Shown here: piece after piece, positions 12,484 through 21,859 of the stretch
Position numbering within the stretch: position 1 is the stretch's first letter
How the letters are laid out: each line of letters begins with the position of its first letter
Assembly: GCF_005222205.1 (NCBI RefSeq)
Contig: NZ_CP032345.1
Coordinates: forward strand, 2,605,501 to 2,669,500
DNA from: Azospirillum brasilense
GTDB lineage: Bacteria; Pseudomonadota; Alphaproteobacteria; Azospirillales; Azospirillaceae
Length of the DNA: 64,000 nt
Reading direction: 5' to 3'
The notes under the pieces: model-generated
Told to the model about the DNA's origin: nothing
Databases searched by the model: none
What the model saw: only the letters and a program-made list of their open reading frames with translations
Position numbers and translations under genes: made by a program

Positions 12484-13644
12484 ATGGCGCAGGACGCGGC
12501 GCAGGGGGTGACGGGCCGGGGCTTCGGCCGGCCGGGCGAGGCGCCCGGCTGGGTCGGCTACGCGCTTCTGCCGCTGCTGAACCTGCTCGCCGCCCTCGTC
12601 CTGTCCGGGCTGGTCATCCTGGTGATCGGCGAGAATCCGCTGGACGTGCTGGCGCTGCTGGTGACCGAGGCGGTCGGCTATCCCGAGGCCATCGGCTACA
12701 CCCTCTACTACACGACCAGCTACATCTTCACCGGGCTGGCGGTCGCCATCGCCTTCCATTGCGGGCTGTTCAACATCGGCGGAGAGGGGCAGGCCTATCT
12801 CGGCGGGCTGGGGGCCGGGCTGGTCGGTCTGGCGCTGACCGGCTGGCCCTGGCCGGTGGCGGCGCTGGGCGCGGTGGCCCTGTCGGCGCTGTTCGGGGCG
12901 GCGTGGGGGGCGGTCCCCGGCTGGCTCCAGGCCAAGCGCGGCAGCCACATCGTCATCACGACGATCATGTTCAACTTCATCGCCGCCGCGATCATGACCT
13001 ATCTGCTGGTGGACGTGCTGATCCGCCCCGGATCGCAGTCGCCGGAAACGCGGGAGTTCGATCCGGGGGTCTGGCTGCCGACCATGGACCGGGCGCTCGG
13101 CTGGGTCGGCGTCGCCATCCCGGCCTCGCCGCTGAACCTGTCCTTCCTGTGGGCGCTGGCCTGCTGCGCGCTGTTTTACGTGTTCCTGTGGCGGACACGC
13201 TGGGGCTACGAGATCCGCACGGTCGGGCGGAACGAGCGGGCGGCGGTCTACGCCGGCATCTCCCCGGCGCGGAACATCATCCTGGCCATGGCGATCTCCG
13301 GGGCGCTTGCCGGCTTCGTCGGCGTGAACGAGATCATGGGGGTGCAGCACCGCATTCTGTTGAACTTCACGGGCGGGGTGGGCTTCGTCGGCATCGCCGT
13401 GGCGCTGATGGGGCGCAACCACCCGGTGGGGATCATCCTGGCGGCGCTGCTGTTCGGCGTGCTGGCGCAGGGGGGCGGGCAGGTGTCCTTCGAATACCCC
13501 ACCGTGAACCGGGAGCTGGTGATGGTCATCCAGGGCCTTGTCATCCTCTTCGCCGGGGCGCTGGAGAACCTGTTCAAGCCGCGGGTCGAGGCGCTGTTCC
13601 GCCGCCGCAGCGGGGGCCATGACGGGGGGACGGCGCATGGATGA
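12484..13644 (+). CDS. Nucleoside ABC transporter permease 1
   Basis: This is an integral membrane permease (about 386 residues) of the BPD_transp_2 family, similar to YufP/NupB. It has many hydrophobic segments and the motif 'LFNIGGEGQAYLGG', diagnostic for this family. The ATG at 12484 follows GGAG by five bases; a GTG at 12463 would add seven residues. The stop overlaps the start of the next permease by eight bases. Confidence 0.92.
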   Translation: MAQDAAQGVTGRGFGRPGEAPGWVGYALLPLLNLLAALVLSGLVILVIGENPLDVLALLVTEAVGYPEAIGYTLYYTTSYIFTGLAVAIAFHCGLFNIGGEGQAYLGGLGAGLVGLALTGWPWPVAALGAVALSALFGAAWGAVPGWLQAKRGSHIVITTIMFNFIAAAIMTYLLVDVLIRPGSQSPETREFDPGVWLPTMDRALGWVGVAIPASPLNLSFLWALACCALFYVFLWRTRWGYEIRTVGRNERAAVYAGISPARNIILAMAISGALAGFVGVNEIMGVQHRILLNFTGGVGFVGIAVALMGRNHPVGIILAALLFGVLAQGGGQVSFEYPTVNRELVMVIQGLVILFAGALENLFKPRVEALFRRRSGGHDGGTAHG

Positions 13645-14611
13645 CGCCCTGCTCGTCGTCCTGCTGCTGGCCGACGCCACCATCCGCGTGGCGACCCCGC
13701 TGGTGCTGGCCGCCTTCGCGGCGCTCTACAGCGAGCGGGCGGGGGTGGTGGACATCGGGCTGGAGGGCAAGATGCTGGCCGGCGCCTTCTTCGCCGCCGC
13801 CGTCGCCTCCTCCACCGGCAACCCCTGGCTGGGGCTGGCCGCCGCGGTCGCGGCCTCGGTGGCGCTGGCGCTGGTCCACGGCTTCGCCTGCATCACCCAC
13901 AAGGGCAACCAGGTCGTCTCGGGCATGGCGATCAACATCCTGGTCGCCGGGCTGGCGCCCACGCTGGCCTACGCCTGGTTCCGCCAGGGCGGCCAGACTC
14001 CGCTGCTGCCGGGGGAGGCGCGGCTGCCGCAGGTCCATCTGCCGGGGGTGGCGGCGCTGTCCGGCATCCCGATCCTCGGTCCCGTCTACCGGGAGCTGAT
14101 CGACGACGCGAACGTGCTGATCTGGCTGACCGTCCTTCTGGTGGTGGCGACCCATTGGGTGTTCACCCGCTCGCGCTTCGGGCTGCGGCTGCGGGCGGTG
14201 GGGGAGAACCCGTCGGCGGTCGACACGGCGGGCCTGTCGGTCACGCGGCTGCGCTATCAGGCGGTGATCATCACCGGGGTGCTGACCGGCATCGCCGGCG
14301 CCTATCTGTCCACCGCGCACGGCGCCGGCTTCGTGCGCGACATGACGGCGGGCAAGGGCTATCTGGCGCTGGCCGCGCTGATCTTCGGGAAATGGCGGCC
14401 CTGGCCGACGCTGTTCGCCTGCCTGCTCTTCGCCTTCACCGACGCGGTGCAGGTCCGCCTGCAGGGCGTGCCGCTGCCGGTGGTGGGGGTGATCCCGGTG
14501 CAATTCATCCAGATGCTGCCCTATGTGCTCACCGTGCTCCTGCTCGCCGGCTTCGTCGGCCGGGCGGTGGCGCCCAGGGCCAGCGGCGTCCCCTATGTGA
14601 AGGAGCGGTGA
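13637..14611 (+). CDS. Nucleoside ABC transporter permease 2
   Basis: The second BPD_transp_2 permease (324 residues) resembles YufQ/NupC. It carries the matching family signature 'VVDIGLEGKMLAGAFFAA' and 'KGYLALAALIFGKWRP'. The ATG at 13637 overlaps the upstream permease, and its stop overlaps the cytidine deaminase start (TGATG at 14609-14613), so the three genes are probably translationally coupled. Together with permease 1 it should form a heterodimeric channel. Confidence 0.92.
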   Translation: MDDALLVVLLLADATIRVATPLVLAAFAALYSERAGVVDIGLEGKMLAGAFFAAAVASSTGNPWLGLAAAVAASVALALVHGFACITHKGNQVVSGMAINILVAGLAPTLAYAWFRQGGQTPLLPGEARLPQVHLPGVAALSGIPILGPVYRELIDDANVLIWLTVLLVVATHWVFTRSRFGLRLRAVGENPSAVDTAGLSVTRLRYQAVIITGVLTGIAGAYLSTAHGAGFVRDMTAGKGYLALAALIFGKWRPWPTLFACLLFAFTDAVQVRLQGVPLPVVGVIPVQFIQMLPYVLTVLLLAGFVGRAVAPRASGVPYVKER

Positions 14612-15039
14612 TGAGCGACCCGCAAGACGCCCCGATTGCCGACTCCCTGATCGCCGCCGCCCGCGACGCGATGGCGCAGGCCTACGCGCCCTATTCTCAT
14701 TTTTCGGTCGGTGCGGCCATTTTGGGCGAATCCGGGCGCATCCACGCCGGGGCGAATGTGGAGAACGCCGCCTACCCGCAGGGCCAATGCGCCGAGGCCT
14801 CGGCCATCGGGGCGATGATCCTGGCCGGGGACCGCAGCGTTCGGGCGATCGTCGTGATGGGCGGCCAGCCCGGCGACGGTCGGCTCTGCACCCCCTGCGG
14901 TGGCTGCCGCCAGCGGCTGCGCGAGTTCGCCAAACCCGACACGCCGATTCATGTTTGTGGACCGGAAGGGCTTCGGCAAACGTTTAGGTTGGACGAGTTG
15001 CTGCCGCACTCCTTCGGCCCCGACAATCTCGATTTCTGA
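14611..15039 (+). CDS. cdd: Cytidine deaminase
   Basis: The enzyme deaminates cytidine and deoxycytidine to uridine and deoxyuridine. The 142-residue length matches the small tetrameric class. Zinc ligands are Cys60, Cys96 and Cys99 (CAE...PCGGC), and Glu62 is the proton shuttle. It lies directly downstream of the nucleoside importer and upstream of two phosphorylases, which places it in catabolic salvage of imported pyrimidine nucleosides. Confidence 0.95.
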   Translation: MSDPQDAPIADSLIAAARDAMAQAYAPYSHFSVGAAILGESGRIHAGANVENAAYPQGQCAEASAIGAMILAGDRSVRAIVVMGGQPGDGRLCTPCGGCRQRLREFAKPDTPIHVCGPEGLRQTFRLDELLPHSFGPDNLDF

Positions 15040-15054
15040 GGGGAACTGACCGCC

Positions 15055-15888
15055 ATGACCGCCGCACGCGCCGCCGCGGAAATCCTGCACCGGGTCCCCG
15101 GCTTCCGCCCGCGGGTGGGGATCGTGCTCGGCTCCGGCCTGGGCGGGGTCGCCGACCGGATCGAGGGGGCGACCGTCATGCCCTACGGCGACCTGCCCGG
15201 CTTCCCGCTGCCCAGCGTCGAAGGGCACATGGGCCGGCTGGTGCTGGGCCATCTCGGCGGCCAGCCCGTCGCCTGCATGCAGGGCCGCGTCCATGCCTAC
15301 GAGGGCAACGGGTTCGACGCGCTGAAGACGGCGGTCCGCGCGCTGAAGCTGGCCGGCTGCGACACGCTGGTGCTGACCTGCGCCGCCGGCTCGCTGCGGG
15401 TGGAGGTCGGGCCGGGGCGGCTGATGGCGATTTCCGACCACATCAACATGCTGGGCGCCAACCCGCTGACCGGCCCCAACGAGGACAGCTTCGGCCCGCG
15501 CTTCCCCAGCATGACCGACGCCTGGGACCCCGCCCTGCGCGCGCTGATGCGGCGCCGGGCGCTGGAGCTGAACATCGATCTGGTCGAGGGCGTGTACGCC
15601 GCCTATCCCGGTCCCTCCTTCGAGACGCCGGCCGAGGTCCGGATGTTGAAGGTCCTGGGCGCGGACGCGGTCGGCATGTCCACGGTGCCCGAATGCATCG
15701 TCGCGCGGCATTGCGGCCTGCGGGTCGTGGGCTGCGCGGTCATCACCAACCTGGGGGTGGGACTCGGCGACGGGCCGGTGGACCATGACCAGACCCTGCG
15801 CGCCGCCTCGGCCGCCGCCTCCGATCTGGAGCGGCTGCTGACCGGCTTTCTCGACGGGCTGAACATAGACGAAGGACGCCGGTCATGA
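15055..15888 (+). CDS. punA: Purine-nucleoside phosphorylase (trimeric, PNP-I type)
   Basis: The enzyme splits purine nucleosides with phosphate to the free base and (deoxy)ribose-1-phosphate. The 277 residues show the phosphate loop GSGLG at 26-30, the central 'LTCAAGSLRVEVGPG' and the 'ADAVGMSTVPE' base/ribose site. Length and motifs fit the trimeric PNP family (PunA/XapA-like) rather than hexameric DeoD. Its stop overlaps the deoC start (ATGA at 15885). Confidence 0.94.
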   Translation: MTAARAAAEILHRVPGFRPRVGIVLGSGLGGVADRIEGATVMPYGDLPGFPLPSVEGHMGRLVLGHLGGQPVACMQGRVHAYEGNGFDALKTAVRALKLAGCDTLVLTCAAGSLRVEVGPGRLMAISDHINMLGANPLTGPNEDSFGPRFPSMTDAWDPALRALMRRRALELNIDLVEGVYAAYPGPSFETPAEVRMLKVLGADAVGMSTVPECIVARHCGLRVVGCAVITNLGVGLGDGPVDHDQTLRAASAAASDLERLLTGFLDGLNIDEGRRS

Positions 15889-16778
15889 AACTTCCCGCCG
15901 ATCTGCAACGGGCGCTCGACACCGCGGTCGCCGTCAAGGCCGACGCCAAGGGGGCCGGCCGGGCCATCGGTCTGCTCGACCTGACCAGCCTGAACGACGA
16001 CGATACCGACCAGACGGTGGAGGCGCTGTGCAAACGCGCCGTCACCCCCGCCGGGAAAGTCGCCGCGGTGTGCGTCTGGCCGCGCTTCGTCAAGACCGCG
16101 CGCAAGGCGCTGAAGGGCAGCGGCGTGAAGATCGCCACCGTCGTCAACTTCCCCTCGGGGGAGGCTGACGCGGCGACGGTGGCGGCGGAAACCAAGGCGG
16201 CCATCAAGGACGGCGCGCAGGAGATCGACGTGGTGCTTCCCTACCGCGCTTTCATCGACGGCGCGCGCACCCAGCCGATGAACGTGATCCGCGCCTGCCG
16301 CGAGGCCTGCGGGACCGACGTGACGATGAAGGTGATTCTGGAATCCGGCTGCTTCCCCGATCCGGAGCTGCTGGCCTGGGCCGCCCGCGACTCCATCGCC
16401 GCCGGGGCGGATTTCCTGAAGACCTCCACCGGCAAGGTACAGCCCGCCGCGACGCTGGAGGCGGCGGCGCTGCTGCTGCACGTCATCCATGAGTCGGGCA
16501 AGCCGGTGGGCTTCAAGGCGGCTGGCGGCATCCGCGACGCCGACGGGGCGGCGGCCTTCCTGGCGCTCGCCACCGCGATCCAGGGCAAGGGTTGGGCCAA
16601 GCCGGACAGCTTCCGCTTCGGCGCCTCGGCCCTGCTGGACTCGCTGCTCGCCACCGCCGGCCATGGCGGCGGCAAGGGCGAGGGGAAAGGCGAGGGCAAG
16701 GACAAGGACGGCAAAGACGGCAAGGGCGACGGCAAGGGCGGCGGGGCGGTTGCCCAGCCGGCCACCGCCGGCTATTGA
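15885..16778 (+). CDS. deoC: Deoxyribose-phosphate aldolase with a charged low-complexity tail
   Basis: DeoC cleaves 2-deoxyribose-5-phosphate to acetaldehyde and glyceraldehyde-3-phosphate. The Schiff-base Lys179 sits in 'LKTSTGK', and Lys211 in 'GFKAAGGIRD' is the second catalytic lysine. The conserved TIM barrel ends near residue 258. After it comes an unusual tail: residues 261-287 consist only of Gly, Lys, Glu and Asp, followed by ten residues ending at Tyr297. The core is otherwise a normal DeoC. The tail is encoded by a near-tandem GGCAAGGGC-type repeat and may be species-specific. Confidence 0.95.
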   Translation: MKLPADLQRALDTAVAVKADAKGAGRAIGLLDLTSLNDDDTDQTVEALCKRAVTPAGKVAAVCVWPRFVKTARKALKGSGVKIATVVNFPSGEADAATVAAETKAAIKDGAQEIDVVLPYRAFIDGARTQPMNVIRACREACGTDVTMKVILESGCFPDPELLAWAARDSIAAGADFLKTSTGKVQPAATLEAAALLLHVIHESGKPVGFKAAGGIRDADGAAAFLALATAIQGKGWAKPDSFRFGASALLDSLLATAGHGGGKGEGKGEGKDKDGKDGKGDGKGGGAVAQPATAGY

Positions 16779-16815
16779 TCCGCGCGACAGACCAGACCAC
16801 GGAACGGACGCACGG

Positions 16816-18138
16816 ATGCTTCCCCAGGAACTGATTCGCAAGAAGCGCGACGGCGGGCGCCTGGACGCGGCGGAGATCGGCGCCTTCGTGCGCGGCATCA
16901 CCGACGGCTCCGTCAGCGAAGGACAGGCGGCGGCCTTCGCCATGGCCGTCTTCTTCCGCGGCATGGCGCTGGAGGAGCGGGTGGCCCTGACGCTGGCCAT
17001 GCGGGATTCCGGGACGGTGATGCGCTGGGACCATCTCGACCTGCCCGGACCGGTGATCGACAAGCATTCGACCGGCGGCGTGGGCGACAAGGTCAGCCTG
17101 ATCCTCGCCCCGGCGCTGGCCGCCTGCGGCGGCTTCGTGCCGATGGTGTCGGGCCGCGGACTGGGCCACACCGGCGGCACGCTCGACAAGTTCGAGAGCA
17201 TCCCCGGCTACCGCGCCAAGCCCGACCGGGCGACGCTGGAGCGGGTGGTGAAGCAGGTCGGCTGCGCGGTGATCGGGGCCACCGACGACATCGCACCCGC
17301 CGACCGCCGGCTCTACGCCATCCGCGACGTGACGGCGACGGTGGAAACCATCGACCTGCTGACCTCCTCGATCCTGTCGAAGAAGCTGGCGGCGGGGCTG
17401 GACGCGCTGGTGATGGACGTGAAGTTCGGCTCCGGCGCCTTCCTGCCCGACATCGCCAAGGCGCGGGAGCTGGCCGACAGCCTCGTCACCGTGGCCGAGG
17501 GCGCCGGGCTGCCCACCGTCGCGCTGCTGACCGACATGAACGAGGTGCTGGGCCTGACCGCCGGCAACGCGCTGGAGATGCGGGAGTGCATCGACATCCT
17601 GCGCGGCGGCGCGGCCGACTCCCGGCTCTACGAGGTCACCGCCGCCCAGGCCGCCGAGCTGCTGGTTCTGGCCGGACTGGCGCCGGACGTCGCGACGGGG
17701 CGCGACCGGTTCGATCAGGCGATGAGCAGCGGGCAGGCCGCCGAGCGCTTCGCCCGCATGGTCCACGCGCTGGGCGGTCCGGCGGACCTGCTGGACGCGC
17801 CGGACCGCCATCTGGACGCCGCCCCCGTCGTCCAGCCGGTCTTCGCCGATCGGGTGGGCGTGGTGGCGGCCATCGACGTGCGGGCGGTCGGCATCGCCGT
17901 GGTGGCCCTGGGCGGCGGGCGGACCAAGACGACCGATCCCATCGACTTCGCGGTCGGGCTGGCCGACGTCGCCGGGCTGGGCGCGTCGGTGGGGCCGGCG
18001 GAGCGCCCGCTCGCCGTCGTCCACGCCCGCAGCGCGGCGCAGGCGGAGGACGCGGCGGCGTTGCTCCGCCGGGCCTTCACCGTGGCCGACACCGCCCCGC
18101 CGGCCGGGCCGCTGATCGCCGATCGCATCCGGCTGTAA
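16816..18138 (+). CDS. deoA: Thymidine phosphorylase
   Basis: DeoA phosphorolyses thymidine and deoxyuridine to base and deoxyribose-1-phosphate. The 440 residues match the E. coli length. The phosphate/nucleoside-site motif 'KHSTGGVGDK' is at 83-92. The ATG at 16816 is the right start, because the frame that stays open upstream overlaps deoC. It is the last gene of the salvage run; no phosphopentomutase gene (deoB) is seen nearby, so deoxyribose-1-phosphate would have to be handled by a deoB elsewhere. Confidence 0.95.
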   Translation: MLPQELIRKKRDGGRLDAAEIGAFVRGITDGSVSEGQAAAFAMAVFFRGMALEERVALTLAMRDSGTVMRWDHLDLPGPVIDKHSTGGVGDKVSLILAPALAACGGFVPMVSGRGLGHTGGTLDKFESIPGYRAKPDRATLERVVKQVGCAVIGATDDIAPADRRLYAIRDVTATVETIDLLTSSILSKKLAAGLDALVMDVKFGSGAFLPDIAKARELADSLVTVAEGAGLPTVALLTDMNEVLGLTAGNALEMRECIDILRGGAADSRLYEVTAAQAAELLVLAGLAPDVATGRDRFDQAMSSGQAAERFARMVHALGGPADLLDAPDRHLDAAPVVQPVFADRVGVVAAIDVRAVGIAVVALGGGRTKTTDPIDFAVGLADVAGLGASVGPAERPLAVVHARSAAQAEDAAALLRRAFTVADTAPPAGPLIADRIRL

Positions 18139-18147
18139 AAGGCGGCT

Positions 18148-20202
18148 TTAAGCGGCGCGGCGCCCATCCTTGGCTTGCCGCGCCCGCACCGGCCCGACCA
18201 GGGCCTCCGCGGCGAGGCGGCCCGAGATGACGCAGGCCTCCACCCCCGGACCGGGGAAGACCCCGCCGCCGGCCAGCAACAGGCCGGGCAGCGGTGACTT
18301 GGTGGGGAGCGCCGGATCGGTGCCGTAGATCGCCCCCTCCGTCGTGTGGGCGTAGCGGGCGAAGGTGGCGGCGCTGGCCTCCTGCCGGTGCAGAATGTGG
18401 CGCTCCAGATCCGGGATCACGGCCGCGGCTGCGGCGATCATCGCATCGCCCTCCCGCGTCTTCCGCGCGCGGTAGTCGGCGGCGGCGCGGTCCGAGGTGC
18501 CGCCCGCCGGGTCCAGCCGCATCAGCGTCAACGCCGCGCAGCCCGGCGGCGCCAGGGTGGCGTCGTGGGCCGACGGAAGGGCCAGCGCCATCCCCTCATC
18601 CCTCAGAAAGGTCATCGCCGACAGGTCCGGGCGGATGTCCAGCGCCAGCGTGACCAGGAAGGCGGAGGTGGTGGGGCGCAACGCCCGGTATTGTGCCACG
18701 CAACCGGCGGGCAGATGCTCCTCCCCCACCAACTCCAGCAGGGTCCGCCGGGCGTCGGCGTTGGAAATCACTGCAGCGGCGGCGATGCGCTCCCCGTCCA
18801 GGGTCTCGACCCCGGCGGCACGGCCGTCCTCGGCCAGGATGCGGCGGACGGCGGTGCGCAGCCGGACCTCGCCGCCCTTGGCGCGAATCGCCTCGGCCAG
18901 CGCGTCGGCCAGCCGCTGCGATCCGCCCTCCGGGTAGGCGCCTCCGTCGAAGAAATAGCCGAAGATCGGCGCCATCTGGGTGGCGCCCAGCCGCTCCGGC
19001 CGGTCGGAAAGATAGCCGGTCAGGCTGGACAGCAGCGCGCGGGCTCCGGCGTCGGGCACGTAGTGCTCCAGCATCTCCAGGAAGCCGCGGTCCTGCCAGC
19101 GGGAAGCCTGCGGGCATTCCAGCGGGTAGGCGCGCATCGCCGCGACGTCGCGCGGGATGTGGGGAAGGCCGGTCTCGGCGCAGCCGCGGTAGAGGTTCCG
19201 GTGGACGCCGCGCATCTCCTCCAGGAAGGCGGCGGTTCCGGCGGCGCTGCCGGGATGCTCCCGCGCGATCAGGGCGGCCAGACCCGCGGCGTTGCCGGGC
19301 AGCGGCTCAAGAACACCGCTTCGGACGATGCCGCGCGTCACCGGCTGCCAGCGCACGCGGTCCGCCACGCCCACCGTGCGCAGCAGATGCCCGACCGGGC
19401 CATCTGGCCGGGTGCCGCTGACGTCATGCACGCCGGCGTCGAAGGTGAAACGCCCGACCGTCCCGTCGCGCAGCCGAACCTTGCGCTCCCAGGAGGAGCA
19501 ATAGCCGCCCGGCCGGTCGTGCGCCTCCAGGACGGTGACGCGGACCCCGGCCTCCGCCAGCAGGGCCGCCGCGGTCAGCCCGCCGATGCCGGCGCCCACG
19601 ACGACGACACCACCCTTTTTTCCGAGCACGGCGGGAGCGGGCCAGCGGTGGGGCTCCCGCTCCTCCAGCCGGCGGGTGACGGCTCGGTTGACCAGCCAAT
19701 CCGGCAGTCGGCGGTTTCCCAACACACCGGCCAGGGTGGCGAGGGCGGAGGTGACGACGCCGACCTCCGTCGCGACGGCGAAGCCGACGGCGCCGGCCAG
19801 GAAGACCACCCCCCACAGCGCGGTGACCGCCTTGTTGACGGCGACGAACTGCGGCAGGTGCCACAGGCCGGGCGGTGTCGTCTCGCGGGCGTAGGGCAGG
19901 GTGAAGGGACGGCCCAGCGCGAGCGAGGCGAAGGCCATGCCGGCCAGGGCGAGATGGACAATCACCCCCATGCGCTCCAGCGGTCCGATGAGCAGCAGCG
20001 CGGCGAAGAACGCGGCGGCGACGAGTTCCGGCGCCTTCAGCGAACCCCGCCGCCGATCATGGGCGCAGAGCGTCAGGCTGAGCAGCAGCGCCGCCAGCGC
20101 GGCCGCAGGATGGCCCGCCGGCTGGAGGACGCCGAAGGCGATCCAGGGCGAGACGCCGACGAGGATGCGGATCGATTGGGGCATCGGCTTTGACAGGAGC
20201 AT
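18148..20202 (-). CDS. Membrane-anchored phytoene desaturase/CrtISO-like FAD oxidoreductase
   Basis: This 684-residue protein has two parts. Residues 1 to about 170 hold about five or six hydrophobic segments. From about 197 on there is a flavin amine-oxidase/phytoene-dehydrogenase fold with FAD loop GAGIGG (203-208), a 'DAGVHDVSG' substrate-side segment and the C-terminal 'LLLAGGGVFPGPGVEACVISGRLAAE' flavin-closing region (about 640-665). Such enzymes act on carotenoids or all-trans-retinol-like polyenes, and the real substrate is unknown. No carotenoid genes are adjacent. The start is ATG 20202 or 20184. Confidence 0.82.
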   Translation of the reverse strand: MLLSKPMPQSIRILVGVSPWIAFGVLQPAGHPAAALAALLLSLTLCAHDRRRGSLKAPELVAAAFFAALLLIGPLERMGVIVHLALAGMAFASLALGRPFTLPYARETTPPGLWHLPQFVAVNKAVTALWGVVFLAGAVGFAVATEVGVVTSALATLAGVLGNRRLPDWLVNRAVTRRLEEREPHRWPAPAVLGKKGGVVVVGAGIGGLTAAALLAEAGVRVTVLEAHDRPGGYCSSWERKVRLRDGTVGRFTFDAGVHDVSGTRPDGPVGHLLRTVGVADRVRWQPVTRGIVRSGVLEPLPGNAAGLAALIAREHPGSAAGTAAFLEEMRGVHRNLYRGCAETGLPHIPRDVAAMRAYPLECPQASRWQDRGFLEMLEHYVPDAGARALLSSLTGYLSDRPERLGATQMAPIFGYFFDGGAYPEGGSQRLADALAEAIRAKGGEVRLRTAVRRILAEDGRAAGVETLDGERIAAAAVISNADARRTLLELVGEEHLPAGCVAQYRALRPTTSAFLVTLALDIRPDLSAMTFLRDEGMALALPSAHDATLAPPGCAALTLMRLDPAGGTSDRAAADYRARKTREGDAMIAAAAAVIPDLERHILHRQEASAATFARYAHTTEGAIYGTDPALPTKSPLPGLLLAGGGVFPGPGVEACVISGRLAAEALVGPVRARQAKDGRRAA

Positions 20203-20310
20203 GGCGGACCCTTGCGGTGGTGATGCCCGCCAGACTGTTCAAAGCACCGGCCGGAGCCAGCGCCGATCCGCGAAAGGCCGGCTCCGCTTCGCCAAACGCC
20301 CGCCCGTCGG

Positions 20311-20325
20311 TTCACGAAGCGTGAA
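20311..20325. promoter_or_regulatory. Palindrome in the divergent oxidoreductase/DMT-transporter region
   Basis: TTCACG (20311-20316) and CGTGAA (20320-20325) form a perfect 6-base inverted repeat around AAG. It lies between two divergent genes, so it is a candidate operator. No regulator gene is adjacent. Confidence 0.35.
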
Positions 20326-20415
20326 ACGCCGGCGCTCCGCCGGGCGCCGCCGCGCGGGCCAGACCTGCGGTTGCGGCATTGGGCAGCGTCATGGTTGCTC
20401 AGATACTGTGCAATC

Positions 20416-21309
20416 ATGACCCAGGCCGCCGCTCTTCCCGCCGTTGACAGCGATGACACCCGCCGCGCCATCGGCTGCTTCCTGCTGGCCATCTTCCTGT
20501 TCGCGGGAATGGACACGCTCATCAAGTATCTGAGCAGCGGGTATCCGGTGGCGCAGCTCATGTTCGCGCGGTCGGTGGTGGCGCTGGTGCTGGTCGGCGG
20601 CATTTCGGTGGCGCGCGGTGGCTGGGGCGGGATGCGCACGCGGCGGCCCTTCGCCCACGTCTTCCGCTCGCTGGCCGGGCTGCTGTCGATGGGCTGCTTC
20701 TTCTACGCTTTTCGGCATCTGCCGCTGGCCGAGGTCTATGTGCTGAGCTTCGCCGGGCCGCTGTTCATCACAGCGCTGTCCATGCCGCTGCTCGGCGAGC
20801 CGGTGGGCTGGCGGCGCTGGGCGGCGGTGCTGGTCGGCTTCGGCGGCGTGGTGGTGATGGCCCGTCCGGAGGCCGACGCGCCGCTCCTGCCGATTCTCGT
20901 CGGCGTGGCCGCGGCTTTCTTCTACGCGCTGGCGATGATCGCGGTGCGCGGCCTGTCGCGGACCGAGAGCAACACGGCCATCGTCGTCTATCTGCTGCTG
21001 ACCACCACGGTGGTGAGCGGCGTTGCGGCGATCCCCGACTGGGTGCAACCGGGCGGCTTCGACCTTGGGCTGATGCTCCTGGTCGGCACGCTGGGCGGGG
21101 CGGCGCAGGTGCTGATGACCCAGGCCTTCCGTCTGGGCCGCGCCGCGGTGGTCGCACCCTTCGAGTACACGGGGATGATCTGGGCGACCCTGCTCGGCTT
21201 CCTGGTCTTCGGCGACGTGCCGACCCCCACCGTGCTGGCCGGGGCGGGGATCATCATCGCCAGCGGTCTCTACATCCTTTATCGGGAAACGCTGCGCCGC
21301 GGCGGCTGA
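20416..21309 (+). CDS. EamA/DMT family transporter
   Basis: This 297-residue protein has about ten membrane segments in two EamA repeats (about 12-140 and 155-290), the drug/metabolite transporter architecture. The first repeat begins 'FLLAIFLFAGMDTLIKYLS', a segment shared with RarD/YddG-like permeases. The substrate cannot be predicted. The ATG at 20416 is chosen over an upstream in-frame ATG at 20371. Confidence 0.87.
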   Translation: MTQAAALPAVDSDDTRRAIGCFLLAIFLFAGMDTLIKYLSSGYPVAQLMFARSVVALVLVGGISVARGGWGGMRTRRPFAHVFRSLAGLLSMGCFFYAFRHLPLAEVYVLSFAGPLFITALSMPLLGEPVGWRRWAAVLVGFGGVVVMARPEADAPLLPILVGVAAAFFYALAMIAVRGLSRTESNTAIVVYLLLTTTVVSGVAAIPDWVQPGGFDLGLMLLVGTLGGAAQVLMTQAFRLGRAAVVAPFEYTGMIWATLLGFLVFGDVPTPTVLAGAGIIIASGLYILYRETLRRGG

Positions 21310-21313
21310 CGGG

Positions 21314-21691
21314 TCAGGCGGCGGCGGGAAGCGCCGAGCAATCATTTTGGGAGAGCGGCGGGCCGGTCAGCGCGATGATCCGGCTGCGCTCCAGCACCCG
21401 CCGGATTCGCGGCGGGTGATTCTCGAAGGCGATGGCGCCGCCGCGGTCGAGCACCGCGTTGCGGAGCGCCAGCAGAATGCCGATGCCGCAGGAATCGAGG
21501 ACCTCCACCCGTCCCAGATCGACGCACAGGGTCAAGGCCCGCGCGTCGGCGACGCGGCGGAGCAGGGGCGTCAGGCCGGGCAGGGCGGCGTGGTCGACCC
21601 GCCCCGACAGGACGGCGCACAACCCGCAGCCGCCCCGCGCCGTGGCGAAGGGGTGCAGGGTGACGGTGCTGTGCGACGGGGTGGGCCGCAT
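21314..21691 (-). CDS. STAS-domain protein (anti-sigma factor antagonist-like)
   Basis: This 125-residue protein is a lone STAS domain. The segment 'VDLGRVEVLDSCGIGILLAL' matches the SpoIIAA-type phosphorylation loop, with Ser67 in DSCG at the position phosphorylated in anti-sigma antagonists. The first 30 residues are Cys/Gly-rich. No anti-sigma kinase or sigma factor is adjacent, so the partner is unknown. The open frame extends to 21901 through the riboswitch, but the ATG at 21691 gives a normal STAS length. Confidence 0.75.
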   Translation of the reverse strand: MRPTPSHSTVTLHPFATARGGCGLCAVLSGRVDHAALPGLTPLLRRVADARALTLCVDLGRVEVLDSCGIGILLALRNAVLDRGGAIAFENHPPRIRRVLERSRIIALTGPPLSQNDCSALPAAA

Positions 21692-21820
21692 GCTTCGTGA
21701 CGACTTTCCGGTTGGGACGACGGTCCGGCGCGGGCCGGGGGCGGCGGAAGGAACCACGGGAAGCGCGACTTTCCGGTGTCTGTTGCGTTGCAAAATTGTG
21801 AAAAGGCGCCGGGCCGCCGC

Positions 21821-21849
21821 TTGACAGCCGGGCGCCGGCCTCACACTGT
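21821..21849 (+). promoter_or_regulatory. Promoter upstream of the TPP riboswitch
   Basis: A perfect TTGACA -35 hexamer at 21821-21826 is followed, after 17 bases, by a weak -10 (CACTGT, 21844-21849). The predicted start near 21856 falls just before the first helix of the riboswitch, which is where a riboswitch promoter should put it. Confidence 0.6.
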
Positions 21850-21859
21850 GCACACGAAC

